Positions 29,701-40,600 of a stretch of 64,000 bases of DNA are shown here, in pieces; positions within the stretch are counted from its first letter, which is position 1, and each line of letters starts with the position of its first letter. Origin of the DNA: Macrosoma leucophasiata (taxonomy: Eukaryota; Arthropoda; Insecta; Lepidoptera; Hedylidae). The stretch spans positions 682,001 through 746,000 of the forward strand of contig JAWQUS010000022.1 of NCBI GenBank assembly GCA_036365455.1, in the 5' to 3' direction. A program made the translations under genes and the position numbers. The notes under the pieces are model-generated. The model worked only from the letters and a program-made list of their open reading frames with translations. It did not search any database and was not told the DNA's origin.

Positions 29701-31008
29701 GGTCGCGGGTTCGATCCCGCAACCTGACAAAAAATATTTATATAGCCTGTATGTTTGTTTTGTATGTGTAGGTACGATAAATAATTGATGTATGTATGTA
29801 TCTTCACGCCAGTCCCTTGCGGGGAAGGCAGACGGTGTGGAAATCCAATTGATACCTACATAATATTTAAATAAATTGTACCTAATGCCACCAGTCCCAC
29901 AGTAAGTAATTTCGTGATTGTGTCGTGTATAACCGAACACATCAAACAAAAATAAATATCCAGTACCGAAACATTTCCGTTTCCGTATGCGGGATCGAAC
30001 CCGCATCCCTCGGATCAAGCGGTTGTCCGTCGCAAACTATTTGACCAACCGAAGTATGTATTAATATCTATATTGATCCAAAACAAATCATACTGTCATA
30101 AATGTATTAAGTTTAAATATAATAAATAAACTAGAAGTAGGTATAGTAATACTCAATTAGAAATTATCTTCTAAGTAAGTAATTAATAATTATAAACTTA
30201 AGCTAGTTGCAAGAATTTTAATGAACTATAGCAGACTATAGTGAAAAAAAAGGACTCAGGGATCAAGTATTAAGTATCCCAAAGCATCTTTGTGGAAAAA
30301 AAAACTATATATTGAGTGCTCGGGAAACTATGAAAAGGAGGGGTTCCACCCCACCTTGCAAAATATCCGACTTTTTTTGAAGCAATAAATTTTGTATTAT
30401 AAGGCATGCTCTCTAGATGTTAGATTAATTCTTTTTTTTTATCTATTATCTATATGATGAGATTTATCTAAAATATTTCTTGCAACAAGCATGATATAAG
30501 ATGGTTAAGTTATTTTGAAAAAAATGGTTAATTTATTATATTTATCATCCATAATGTCATTTGAAATGTATTTAATTTTATAAATTCATTACACAGCTGT
30601 AGCTAAATGTGGTCTCTCAAGCCTATTGTTGCCTATTTCTATTTAGTCTATTCACATCGACAACACCATATTACCTAATTTATTAGAAAAAGGTGAAATA
30701 TATTCTAATTAGAGACATATTATGTTTGTAATATTGTAAGGGATTTCAAAGCAACTCAACCTTAGACTTATTAGTGAAAAAAAAAAATTACATGAGCATG
30801 GGCGAGTCGAGTGCAACTATGAAACTACAAAAACATGCATGTAGTTGCCTCCGGGAGCCCCGAGCGCCGGCGCGATCACCGCCAGCGCGACCGCCACCAG
30901 AACACCCAAAACCATCCATCTACATTTAATTTCCTTCCACAAATCCAAATCATAACCACTTTTCCTTATATAATTGTTCCCGCGAAAAACTTCGACGCCG
31001 CCATTCAT
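23606..31008 (-). CDS. SLC10A7-like membrane protein (sodium/bile acid cotransporter 7 family, divergent)
   Basis: Six exons on the minus strand: 31008-30849, 28798-28588, 27915-27783, 26317-26101, about 25232-25078 and 23736-23606, giving about 330 residues against 340 in human SLC10A7. Known SLC10A7 proteins are multi-span transporters linked to calcium homeostasis and glycosylation. The match is by order and spacing of features: CRWMVLGVLVAVALAVIAPA then GAPGG at TM1, YLSYIPLTYIYYTAG at TM2, PPFMLGVLRR and KVSALLLLYGECCTLF mid-protein, ELSWLVTVAASTSL, NEASHLLLTSLPKATHIG near the family's CSTHKSLTLG motif, and PIVFLAPTQALLL near the terminal PAQ motif. The PPP motif after TM4 of human SLC10A7 is replaced by GVGPCAW, so this is a divergent member and function is uncertain. 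Phases agree across all junctions except the acceptor of exon 5. Intron 1 uses a GC donor. Confidence 0.72.
23797..24150. repeat. SINE-1 tail, family A copy and an inserted LINE end
   Basis: 23797-23860 is a reversed SINE-1 tail. 23868-23947 plus 24113-24146 is one forward family A copy. It is split at 23950-24112 by a LINE 3' end encoding METMQHMLQCPLCPNSCTLG and VAKYWADKI. AATGTG is repeated at both junctions, a likely target duplication. Confidence 0.6.
24276..24556 (+). repeat. Family K repeat
   Basis: Contains TTATACGTCCCACTGCTGGG, CTCCACCACGCTGCTCCAAT, ACGACTGCTATCTATCGATT and GGTCACCCATCACACTA. Other copies: 33478-33728 (reverse), 47869-47980 (reverse) and 47981-48290 (forward). A dispersed lepidopteran repeat, probably a retroposon tail. 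Confidence 0.6.
24811..24870. repeat. TATCGATA-rich cluster
   Basis: CTATCGATAG at 24811, CTATCGATACTATCGATGG at 24851. This matches the insect DREF/BEAF core TATCGATA, but it lies inside an intron among repeats, so function is doubtful. Confidence 0.35.
24945..25075 (+). repeat. Family E repeat
   Basis: TCTTCGTATGTGCGATGTAA to CACTAGTTGGCACC and GTAGTGGACGCTACACATGC. It ends immediately before the donor of SLC10A7-like exon 5 (25077). Confidence 0.5.
25078..25232 (-). CDS. SLC10A7-like exon 5 (acceptor unresolved)
   Basis: The minus strand from 25210 reads LLSTELSWLVTVAASTSLYV KCGVLDSNEASHLLLTSLPK ATHI and ends ATAG|GTAAGC in phase 1, matching the terminal exon. The only nearby acceptor, AAG at 25234-25233, leaves the frame one base off through a run of ten A (25215-25224). 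Either that run lost or gained a base, or another acceptor is used. Confidence 0.6.
25270..25352 (-). pseudogene. Decayed partial duplicate of SLC10A7-like exon 4
   Basis: On the minus strand it reads YGECCILFNEDCVVCVDCAT LCLG and then a GTATGT donor, beside YGECCTLFNEAGGGLYVWDV in the true exon (26317-26101). Three codons are missing and the upstream half does not align. The intron start TAGCATTAT is shared too, so this is a genomic duplication. Whether it is ever spliced in is unknown. Confidence 0.6.
25540..25760 (+). repeat. Family D fragment and duplicated intron segment
   Basis: 25555-25650 matches family D (GACTGTTTTGCATCGGTAAT, GGCTACTCCCCTCCGGTCCG). Around it, TTTCACTAGATGGCGTTATT (25488) and TCTCACTAGGTAGCGTTG (25679), each followed by TTTTTATCA(T/C)GGCC, form a local direct duplication. 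Confidence 0.45.
25775..26045 (+). repeat. Family C repeat
   Basis: From AAACTCAAACTCAAAAATTT to CATTCACTGGCAGAGTTCC. Other copies: 46085-46388, 54675-54990 (reverse) and 59108-59405 (reverse); a piece lies before the left LTR (35685-35738). Ends in short tandem motifs such as (CAGAAT)n. Probably a retroposon. Confidence 0.55.
26101..26317 (-). CDS. SLC10A7-like exon 4
   Basis: 72 codons plus one base. Acceptor TTTTTTCCACAG. Encodes CGRLSLPSPTTILVSILSTL, PPFMLGVLRRGSGSADGNKV and SALLLLYGECCTLFNEAGGG. Donor G|GTAAGT. Confidence 0.75.
26462..27310. mobile_element. hAT MITE with perfect 8-bp target duplication, host to a nested MITE
   Basis: Terminal inverted repeats CAGGGGCGGATTTG and AAATCCGCCCCTG. 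ACTGGGTA lies on both sides (26454-26461, 27311-27318). An 8-bp duplication with CAGGGGCGG ends is the hAT signature. The AAGGAGATG MITE at 26730-27261 sits inside it. It lies in intron 3 of the SLC10A7-like gene. Confidence 0.9.
26730..27261 (+). mobile_element. AAGGAGATGTTG-type MITE, 532 bp, nested in the hAT MITE
   Basis: AAGGAGATGTTGCAAAAATG at the left, GCAACATCTCCTT at the right. Contains ACATGGCGAATATGGCGGGC and CGTCGGCTTTATCGCCGCC, conserved between copies. Interrupts TTTGCCGCCC...TA of the host element. Confidence 0.82.
27783..27915 (-). CDS. SLC10A7-like exon 3
   Basis: Acceptor ATTTTCAG, one base plus 44 codons: ALLASGVGPCAWLPLSLRGG, TTLVLAAVTSTASLLTAPFY, HVLF. Phase 0 at donor GTGAGT. 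Hydrophobic, fitting TM4-TM5. Confidence 0.75.
28001..28112 (+). repeat. Family A, gagctc end only
   Basis: ACTGGTAGTAGAGCTCCAGT to TAGTACTATCGTGTTTCGG, then cut off and joined to a TCGCTTTTTCGTTACATCGA repeat (28105-28180). Confidence 0.65.
28195..28506 (-). repeat. SINE-1, complete, reverse
   Basis: Tail ACTTCACGCCTGTAATCCCC at the left; head CCTGCTACCACTAGGCTACC at the right, with reversed box B GGGAATCGAACCCAGGACC. Confidence 0.8.
28588..28798 (-). CDS. SLC10A7-like exon 2
   Basis: Acceptor TCTTCCAG. Encodes RLHAEYLSYIPLTYIYYTAG KTARFSQVSCVRLRLYVLTV VHAYAASPALCVFTITALRD and ends GAAGG|GTAAGT in phase 2. A GTAAGA inside (28738) looks like a donor, but an intron there would be only about 35 bp and would break the frame. 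Confidence 0.78.
28870..29610 (+). mobile_element. LINE C-terminal scrap interrupted by an inverted-end element
   Basis: 28870-28990 reads like RVIEWRPRTKRRRVGRPPTR WTNDLAKV, an RTE-type LINE end. 29560-29605 (GGCCAGCGGTGGGCGTTTTT) would be its tail. Between them, 29040-29408 has inverted ends CTGCCTGTCCACCAGACCGG / TCGGTGGACAGGCAG and two direct ~72-bp units (29265-29405) with ACTCCGCTCCGCATTACT. Confidence 0.55.
29655..29835 (+). repeat. SINE-2 remnant and RTE tail remnant
   Basis: GTTACTCCAGCGGTGTG and GGTTCGATCCCGCAACC are SINE-2 head motifs. 29785-29830 carries a reversed RTE tail (TATGTATCTTCACGCCAG). Confidence 0.45.
30060..30845. other. AT-rich intron, nothing recognised
   Basis: First intron of the SLC10A7-like gene. 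AT-rich with homopolymer runs; no gene, tRNA or repeat family of this window was recognised. Confidence 0.6.
30849..31008 (-). CDS. SLC10A7-like exon 1
   Basis: ATG at 31008-31006. Encodes MNGGVEVFRGNNYIRKSGYD LDLWKEIKCRWMVLGVLVAV ALAVIAPALGAPG plus one base. An in-frame ATG upstream (31122) is open but has no family match. The donor is GAG|GCAACT, a GC donor, because the only nearby GT (30835) would put exon 2 out of phase. Confidence 0.72.
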
Positions 31009-31587
31009 TATCTTTTTTAAACTGGTAAAGGACTCGCGAATGTACAGTCTTAACACTAATAGAGAACTGGATGGAGATAAAAAGGCACAAATTTCACATT
31101 TTATAAAGTTGCGGAAAATCAATCGAGAGCTTTAAAATTTTAAATTCCGCGCATCTGCATTGCCGTATAGGTTAACGTCAATGTCATAGTGACAAGAGAA
31201 ATATAACACAGCGTTCCATTGAACGCCGAAAATATTATTTTGATCCTGTCTGAGTACAAAATCAGAACAAAACCAACTACTTTCGCTACACAACACACAA
31301 CAGTAAAAAAAAAATCATATTATCTGTCCAAAATTAGAACTGACTGTGATCTGAGTAAATTGCTAACTGACGAAATTAAAGAATGAACTTTTTCGTTGTA
31401 AACGTTACATGGAACGTTACATGGAACTTATGGGTGTTGACATTTGACGTTTGACGCCACATAACGCCACATTTGACATTGGCAGCTGGATTGTTGTTTG
31501 GTTAAGTCTGCGAAGTTTAATTTATTAATAGAATCAATAAAACTATTTATTCAGTTGTGTAAAGCATACGAATTTTGACTTAGTAAA
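31009..31587. promoter_or_regulatory. Shared head-to-head promoter region of the SLC10A7-like gene and NDUFAF3
   Basis: 579 bp separate the two divergent start codons, so both promoters must lie here unless there are distant 5' exons. Visible features are a direct repeat GAACGTTACATG (31398-31425) and several TGACATTTGACG-like words at 31438-31485. No TATA box is convincing. Confidence 0.5.
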
Positions 31588-31649
31588 ATGTTACTAAGCA
31601 AAATAAATCAACTTGGATCGATATTGAAAAGAAGCCCTGCGATTTTGAG
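31588..31649 (+). CDS. NDUFAF3: NDUFAF3 exon 1
   Basis: Presequence MLLSKINQLGSILKRSPAIL plus two bases; donor AG|GTTAGT. Confidence 0.85.
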
Positions 31650-34600
31650 GTTAGTCATATCAGCTGTTTTTATTTTGAATGCGTATTTTTCGTTTTTATT
31701 TTTTTTATGGAAGGACAAACACATTAATTGAAGAGTGCGCTTACCCAAAGCACCCAAGAGTACAATGGATTTAATAATACTGTCTTCTATCTTTTTGCAA
31801 TACAAGAATAACTTCAATAAATGTGTGAAACACTATTTAACATTCAAGCTCTGTAATGACTACATTAACTCAAATTAAAAACTATTCTATTCTATAATAA
31901 TTAATTTTCAATATGTATTTATAATAATTGATACCGACCTATATAATGTTTTTTTTTATTTCAGTAATGTCCGTTACAAAGCTGCTTATGAAGGAGAAGG
32001 CAAAACAACAGTACAGATTATCAATAAGGATCAGGAACTAGGACTCATGATTGATTCCTATGCCACTGTGAGTTTTGCCATATTTATGTAGGTACGTTCT
32101 TTACATTTTAAAGGGACCGTTGATATAACCTGTTGAATAAGACAGGAATCAACATATCAGCTGCAAACCTCCCACTGCTGGACCAAAGCCTCCCCATAAA
32201 GGGGGGATGCCATAATCGCCACACTTGGCATGTGGATTGGTGATTGCAGTGGCAGTAGTATAAACGCAGGAGGCTTTTTTATGTTATAAAAGTGGCAAAC
32301 AAGCCTGCAGTTCACATTGATGTTGAGTGTTGACCACAGCCTATAAACACCCACACAATGACCAGAGGTCGAAATGCAGATGCGTTGCCACTCCTGAGGC
32401 CTAAGGTGTTATGCCTCTGTGCTGGAAATTACAGGGCCGTACATTACCACCTGACCTGACCACGACAGTGGTGAACACTACCATTTAGCGGCAAGTATAT
32501 TAGGTAATGCGGTGGTGCCTACGCCCGCAAGCTCCGTCACTGGAGCTCTACCACCAAAAGATATCTTGTGTTATTACACTTACTACTGCCCTTATTGAAA
32601 TGGTTTGACAATTGTTCGGTTGACTGACTGCACTAGTGGAAGAATTCCCTTCCAGTGGAAGAATTCCCTTCCAGCGGAAGACAAAATTCTTCCATTATTG
32701 AGCTAGGGGTTGTCATGTCCCATCAAAGACAGGAATAAACATATAATATAAAAGATTTATTTCATTTTCAGTATGGATTCCGGTTGAACAATGGACTCAC
32801 AGTATTAGGCCCCATGGCCATATTTCCAAGGTATGTGTTTTTTTTATGTAATGAAAGTGGCAAACAAACATGTAGTTCACATTGATGTTAAGTGATGACT
32901 GCAGCCTATAGCAGAGAATATGTAATTATACTATGTATAATATAATGGACACTTCGACGTCCCGCCCGATTTCCCCGCCTCACCCAACCTCCTCCCCTCT
33001 CCCCTCGTATTTCACTCAAATATACATTATTTAATAAAAATAAAATATTACGCCCAATGAAGATTCAATTTCGCGCTAAAACGCTAGGTCACGTGACCTA
33101 TGTACTGTGACGTCACGCCACGTGTATGTTATATCGAGACGTCACGCCATAATCTATCACGGCCGCCTACCGTTAATTTTTCAAATCGCACATGAAGAAT
33201 CTTGTATATATTTGTCTTTCTTAAATTTTTGACGTGTAGCGTTTATAAATCAATGGACACCGGCTGCACGCGCGAAAAAGTGTAACGTTCCGCCGTGCAA
33301 GCGAGAGCGCGGAGCAAGCGATAGAGAGGCGCGACCGGCCTAAGCGTTCGGCTTGTGACGATGTTTTCTTATGACGTTATCTCACGTAAAATCGACTTTA
33401 CAGACAACCATTTTTTTTTATTATTATTGTTTGGATGTTAAGTAAGTGTTATGTTAGTAAAAAGCGCGCAGGGCTTCGCGGCTGGTGTAGATCGGAAGCG
33501 ATCGGGTGTGATGGGTGACCGCTAGTAGAAAATTAAAATGCGCGTTTCCGTGCTTCATAGGGCACGTTGAGCCATCGGTCCCGGTTGCTATCGATAGATA
33601 GCAGTCGTTAAACCTTGTCAGACGCCTTATGAGCGCCGCATTGGAGCAGCGTGGTGGAGTAAACTGCAGGCCTTCCCGCCAAGAAGGGGAGAGACTTGTG
33701 CCCAGCAGTGGAACATATCAAGGGTTGCCATTATTATTTACTAGATGTAAACCCGGCTTCGCTCGGGTGAAATGTGACTCATAATTAGAGGTGTAAAATG
33801 TAGATAGATATATCTGTAGTCATCGGTTCTCAAGGAATAAGCAAGACATAGATTCGTATAGCTTCGTTTATTGTGTTTAAGAAATATAATAAATAAAAAC
33901 TGCGAAAGTTTTTACACAAATAAGTTTTTATTTGAAATCAACCTTTAAAATAAACTAATATATTATGTAACAAAACCTATTTATAATTTTTAAGTTTTGT
34001 TCTCTGTAAGCCTCTTGTTATAAGCACTCAGTTTTTTTTCTACTTTGACAGGTAGATAAGTAACTTTTCTTTTTGTATGTAATGGCATCGCTCTTACGCA
34101 TATTGCCAGTGTCAAGTAAAACGATATTTCGTATTCATAATAAGCAGCGTAAAACCAGTTGAAGAAGTCAGAGTCAGTTACTCAATTATCAGTCAGTCAG
34201 ATAGAGTCATAGTCAGTAGTAATTCGAGTAAAGCGATGGCTACTTTACCAGAACATTTACAATGAAGTTTTGAAGGCAACTTGAAAGGATGTGTTTTCGC
34301 ACTGTTATTCTATTTCACTATACACAAGCACTGTAATAAACCTATATCAAACAAAATGCCACCTACTTTATTTAATCTATCTCAAAAATGCATTGAGAAA
34401 ATGAAATAAACTAATAGCACCACGCCTCCTTCAAGGTTCTTACCAAAAAAGATAAGTAACTTACTAATTTTATAAATAAAATACCGGTGAAGTGCGTGTC
34501 AGGCCACGCGCAGTGTAGGGTTCCGTAGTTTTTAGGTTTGAATAATGTAATGAAAAAAATATATATATATATTCTTATATAGGATATGGAGTTCTTCAAA

Positions 34601-37600
34601 ATTTTCGAGTAAAATGTACATTTGGTCGACTATTACTCGCAAACTTTTAAAGCCAACTTCAGTGTGATAGTTTTTCTTTTAATTTCGTTATATGTAGCTA
34701 CTATTGCCGTAACGTTTGAATTTCTAACAACAACCGTTTAGTTGGTAGAGGGACAGTTGACTCTAACGAAAATTGTCACTTTAAAGCTTAATAATTCACG
34801 AACGGTTAAATAAATCGAAAAAGGATATTAGCATATACCAAACATTTTTGAAAGCCCTATCTAACGATATCTCACGCTACATAGAAAACGAAAAATAAAA
34901 ATTTATCCACACGTTACAGGTAAGGGAGGTAGGTACCCTAAATAATATTTTTTTAACGGGTTTTATTCTACCACTTTGTCGGCGTAATTCAGGTGCATAC
35001 TTGTGCCAAATTTCAAGTCTTTAGCATGTCTCTAGTATCCATCGTTTTTGCGCTAAACCGCGGACGGACAGACAGAATAAAACTGTTGTTCTTTATTCAA
35101 ATCGGCTAAATCCAAATAAGATTAGGAAGTATGTAAATTGTAAACTATCCGCAAATATATATTATACAATTAATAGGATTGTGAAGGTCATTTAATATTT
35201 GATAAGTCATTTAATATTCTTTGTCGGGTAGGTATAGACAAATAATATTCAGCCGCTTGTTGTCGCATTCCACACATCGACTGCACATTTGCATTTGCTT
35301 GCAGTTTCTTGCAAATATTTTGCCATTACAAAAATTGCATGTCACGGGAATTAAATGAGTAGGTACTTATTTTATTTTTTTAGTGAAATAGAATAACAGT
35401 GCGAAAACACGACCTCTCAGGTTGTCTTCAAAACTTAATTGTAAATGTTCTGGTAAAGTAGCCATCGCTTTACTCGAATAACTGACTGTAACTCACTTGA
35501 TAAATACGAATACGAAATATCGTTTTACTTGACACTGGCAATATGCGTAAAAGCGATGCCATAATACAAAAAAAAAAAATTACATTTGAACTTTTATCTA
35601 AAAACTGTTTTTATTCTATTTTTAAAGTGGCAACGCTAATACGCATATGTGTCAGTGTCAAGTAAACTATCACATAAAAAAAAATAAAAAAATATTTAAT
35701 CACTTGTAAATAATAGAATTTGCTTCAGGCACATTAGTTGTGGGGGACAAATGGCTTTTACACCAAAGTCAAACACAAATCTGCATCGACGTAATTTAAA
35801 ATGGACTGTATTTTTCGTTTCTTCAATGGTTCTTACTATTCTAACTTATTCACTAGCTTATTTCACTATACTATAACTAACTAGCGAACCAGGGGGTCTG
35901 GTACTATTCTAAACTTTCACTGGCAATACCTTCACGGTCTGGAAGCACTTTTCTTGCGGAGAATCGAACGAGGACAAACTAGCAACGAAATGTACCGAGT
36001 TATATACGCTTCCAAACCGTCTCCTTCCATGTCAAAATTCCGTGACACGCCCCAAAAATCGAACGTCACGAAGGTCCGGGTCAACAGAGATAGGACTCTA
36101 AATCATTACATATAAGGTCCAATTTCCCACGGTCGTCATACATCCCTGCTGACCCGCCCCCGCCTTGATACAATTCATACGCAATATCTCTTATTTTATT
36201 AAATTTTCTTATACAATTCTTATTAGATTTTTATTCTAATTCGATACACTTTCAAAGTTTTTACTTATTAGAAAAACATAATTTTTTAGGGGCTCTGTCA
36301 TGCTCTATCACCTATGACACGATTGAATATCGCTAGCCAAACCTAAATACAATTAAAAACCGCAAACGGTATCTGCCTATCTCCTTTATTCTAAGCGTGA
36401 GAGACAATTTTATCTAACAAGTAAGATTAGGTACATTCGTTTTTTCCTTATTGTGAGTCTACTTACACTCTTTATACATACATTTCCCTGAGGGGGCAAC
36501 AAAAATACATCTCGTACATAACTTTCAGCCTAGTATCTTTGTTATTTACGAAAATACAGCGACTTTCACCTCTCTCTCCATACAAAATGTTGAATTCAAC
36601 ATCAGCTGTGAACAAACTAATTGAATCTACCTACATACAAATTGATATTTCTAACCGGAACATTTTATACAATTTGTGTTATAATTTCTCAATTTCTTTA
36701 CTTTCTACGCGCGCTGCGTGGTCGCACTTCCGTGCACATCTTCGGGCCAGTGTGTGTGTGATAAGTATACAGCAAAATACCTAATTTACATTACAGTTTT
36801 CATCAGACTCATCTCATAGTAGTGCCTACTACAGCGAACTTTGCCAGTCAATAACTACTTATCTGCCTATGCCATGCGTGGGGTTGGTCGTGAATATGAA
36901 TTATTAGACATTCCTACGCCGAGCTATGCCACTGACTGAGCTCTAAAAAAGTGCGCTGCGTATTTACGCTTCCTCCGCGTCACTTCCCCGCACTTCACCC
37001 CCGCCGCCGCGGGCGGATCAGGTGCTCTGTCGGTCACCTCTCCGTGGACGACCCTTTCGACTAACCGAAAATACCTACACCTCCAAATTTAATATTTCCT
37101 ATGGCAATCGCTAGACAACAACTCTTTTATCATCATACTCAAATATTACATGCCTACTATGAGAACCTAACGAGTTATATCGAATTAAAAACTGCCGCTG
37201 CATACAACCAACACACCTAGCGGTCATTGCAAGCTTTACTAACTTTACATAATGAAATACGACGCTTATTGATTCTATCCTTTACAGTCTCCCCCCGGCG
37301 TAGACCTTCGAGCCTCATCATCCATCGGAAGGATAATCAATTTACATACAGGGCGTCTGAATATTTCACTTTGAGTCCGAGCCTCCGCACTACGTACCAT
37401 GCCACTAGGTCCCGAACACACCCGTTCTACCAAACTACGGGGTCATACAATACGAGGCAACAACTACTATCTGTTTTAACAACTGTGTCACTCTAACATG
37501 TCATAATATTTATTATCGCTACGATTGTCACCTTTCGGAGACAAAACTGATAGGCATTCAAATCAACTACCGTCTCCTAAACATATCGGGTAACTACCTA

Positions 37601-40600
37601 ACCTCCGATCGACCGCGGCGCACCGCGCTTGCCGTTTGCAGTTTCCAAATACCTACATACAAACTGACCGCCGATCCGATAATATCTACCTGAGACAATC
37701 GTATTCACTACGTTTCCATACTACGTTAGTTCGATAATAAAAAACATGAGACACTTTGCCGCTATGCCTAAGTGCCTATTCCTCATCAGTGACATACCTA
37801 CAATTAAATTCAACAGTTGTTAACATTCATTGCATTTAAATCCTTTATTATTTATCATAGCAATTCACATCATTACTTGCCTCTTAATTATTATTAAAAT
37901 TACAAACTCACAATAACTATTTCAACTTAAAAAACTCAACAAAATAACGGCTATGGAAATCCACTACATGATTCCATCCGATTGGGCTACCAAAAACTCA
38001 ACTAAAAGCCCCAAAATATTCCTTTTCCAAAAATATCCACTTAGTATGGCAGGCGCTCACTCAATTTTACCAAAATTCGCCACTAAGTGATTTTTTACTA
38101 CCTCTTACATGTCTCAAATACCCATGACATGTTTCAAACAAACGTAGGACTATTCAATACCTAACTTAATATCGACATTTAAAATCTCTAATTAACTTCT
38201 CCGCTAAGTGCAACAAACCTTAAGTTGTATGGACAAAAATACACTTACAAAAAAGGAAGCTATCTTCCATCGCGGATATTGCTATTGCAAACTGATAGGC
38301 GTTTGTGTTATTTCCTTGTTGACGCCTACCATTGCAAACTCCTTTAACTTAGTTATTATTGCAATGTAACACCCAAAAAGGTGCACAAACGACTCAAGGG
38401 CCATCGTCGGTACATACTAAGGTCTGGGGGCCTACCTAAACTTGCCCGATACCTATCAAAATACCTAAATACCGACTGTACCACTGCCCGAAGTCGCAAC
38501 TTTAAGTAATGCGATATTAACTTTTTTACCATCCAGTGATTATTCCTTTTATGTTCACTGTTGGTAACTAACATCACGCCATCTATACTAGGCGGGTTCC
38601 TACGTTGGGTAAGCACATTGCCCGTGCTACATTTACCTCTCAATTTAAACACACAGCTTCTTTTATCTATGTTACCTAACTTGTAACGACGACTCGAACG
38701 ACCTATGTTTCTTCCGTTTCTACCTACTCCGCTGGCGAATCTAGCGCGCCGTGCCTTCCTAACTGGCAACCGTTCGGCTTTCCGACTATCATTACGCCTC
38801 ATACTATCCGGGGTAGGTACGTTACTATAATTTCCTATTGACCGTGACGCGTTATCGTGAGCATGAGCAAGGTGATCATGTAAAGGTCGTTCCGCTGTGA
38901 CCAGGCATGGGTTGCACCTCTTGTGCGCAACCGAAACCTCCACCAGCGGTGCGACCAACACCTTTCTGAACCTCGCCGGTTCCTCATTTCCTATTCGAAA
39001 CGAGGGGCCGGTGCACCATCTGGAGGAGGGGCCTGGTCGCAATTGGTTGACCAATGTTCCATCGACCGCTGCATTCCATGCAGTGGGAACCCACCTCCGA
39101 TGTTCAGAAAGCTCCGCTATACCTACTAGCCTACGTGCTATGTCCGGTTCATACCTACACACACTATTATCGAACCGTTGCAAACCTGTCGTCGAATCTT
39201 TACTAAAATACATCCCTATATATTTCCCTGGATGTTTCTCTAAATTGTCTGTGGTTTTGTACATTACTGTGCTTTCATCTTGCGCCACAAATGGCGAACT
39301 ATGCGCCCCAAAATTCAATGACGTCATTACATATTTATCAGGGGGGCTCACACGATGCTCCCCCCGCCACAGATACTGTTGAGCTAAGCTATCCTCCTTT
39401 CTAAGCTCTACTGGTAAAAACACATCGCGGCTGTCCGCGGTTAAAATCATTCTGTCTACTTTAAACCCATACAAAATTTCATCTAATGACTGTACTAAGT
39501 CCGGGCCCTCTAATAAGAATTCGTTCTGGTTTTTTCCTTTCGACTTAGCCGCAGCGTCGAATACCAGACGAACCTTCCCCGGCCTACTTGGGTTCGTGAC
39601 AGCTACATGAGGCAAATACCGTTCCCTTGACTCGTAGGTATTCACCTCCCCTAAGGGCTCCCTGCTGCCTTTTTCTAACAAACTGTTATCTTGCGCCCTA
39701 TCCGTTTTGCGCTCTATACCTACTAAACGCGTGGTATGTACATGTAACACTGACGCGTTTCTCACTACACTATTTTTAGGCATTGACCCATGGATGACCC
39801 ATCCCAACTGGGTCAGTGACGCGGCCGGTTGCCTACGGCTACCGGTCACCAACTTCCGCGACACTATAAGGTGCCAATTATCCGCACCTATGAGAATTTG
39901 AGGTCTCACTCCCTCGTAACAAACCGAATCCGGTGACAATGCTCTAAAATGCGACATTTTTAATAGTTCCTGACTAACGGTCTGACTACCTAATGTGAGG
40001 TTCCGTACCGTACGCGCTTTAATTCTATAAGGGCGTCCGCTCTGCCCGGCCAAGCTAACACCTACTAGACGGCTTCCGGATTCCTGCCTACTAGAGTTAG
40101 CGCCTATTATATTCAGGGCGCGAACCGGCCCCCGGGCCCCTATCGACTTTGCCAACTGTTCGTCGATCAAAGTGATAGTGGACCCTTCATCTAATAACGC
40201 GTAGGTCTGTACCCCCTTACCCCTGCCACCCCCTATTGTGACAGGGCAGACCTTAAGAAGTACCTGCGTGCTATCAACTGGCGTATGCGCCGACGCCGTA
40301 AGTACCGTCTCCACTGGTACCTCTTTAAATTCCGGCCGCGGCTCGGAATGCAACAGCATGTGGTGTGATTGTGTGCAATCACCCTTACCACATCGCTTTG
40401 CCTTACATTGAAAACATCTATGTTTCCCGTTTAAACATTTATAACATATTTGCGCTTCCCTTGCCCAGTTCCAGCGCTCCTGTACCGACATCGCGATAAC
40501 CTTACCGCACGCATCGGTCCGGTGCCCACTACCACAACAGAGACATGTAACTGCCGCCTCTGTTGTTTTATACACCGGCCGGCGTGCGCGGTCTATCCTT

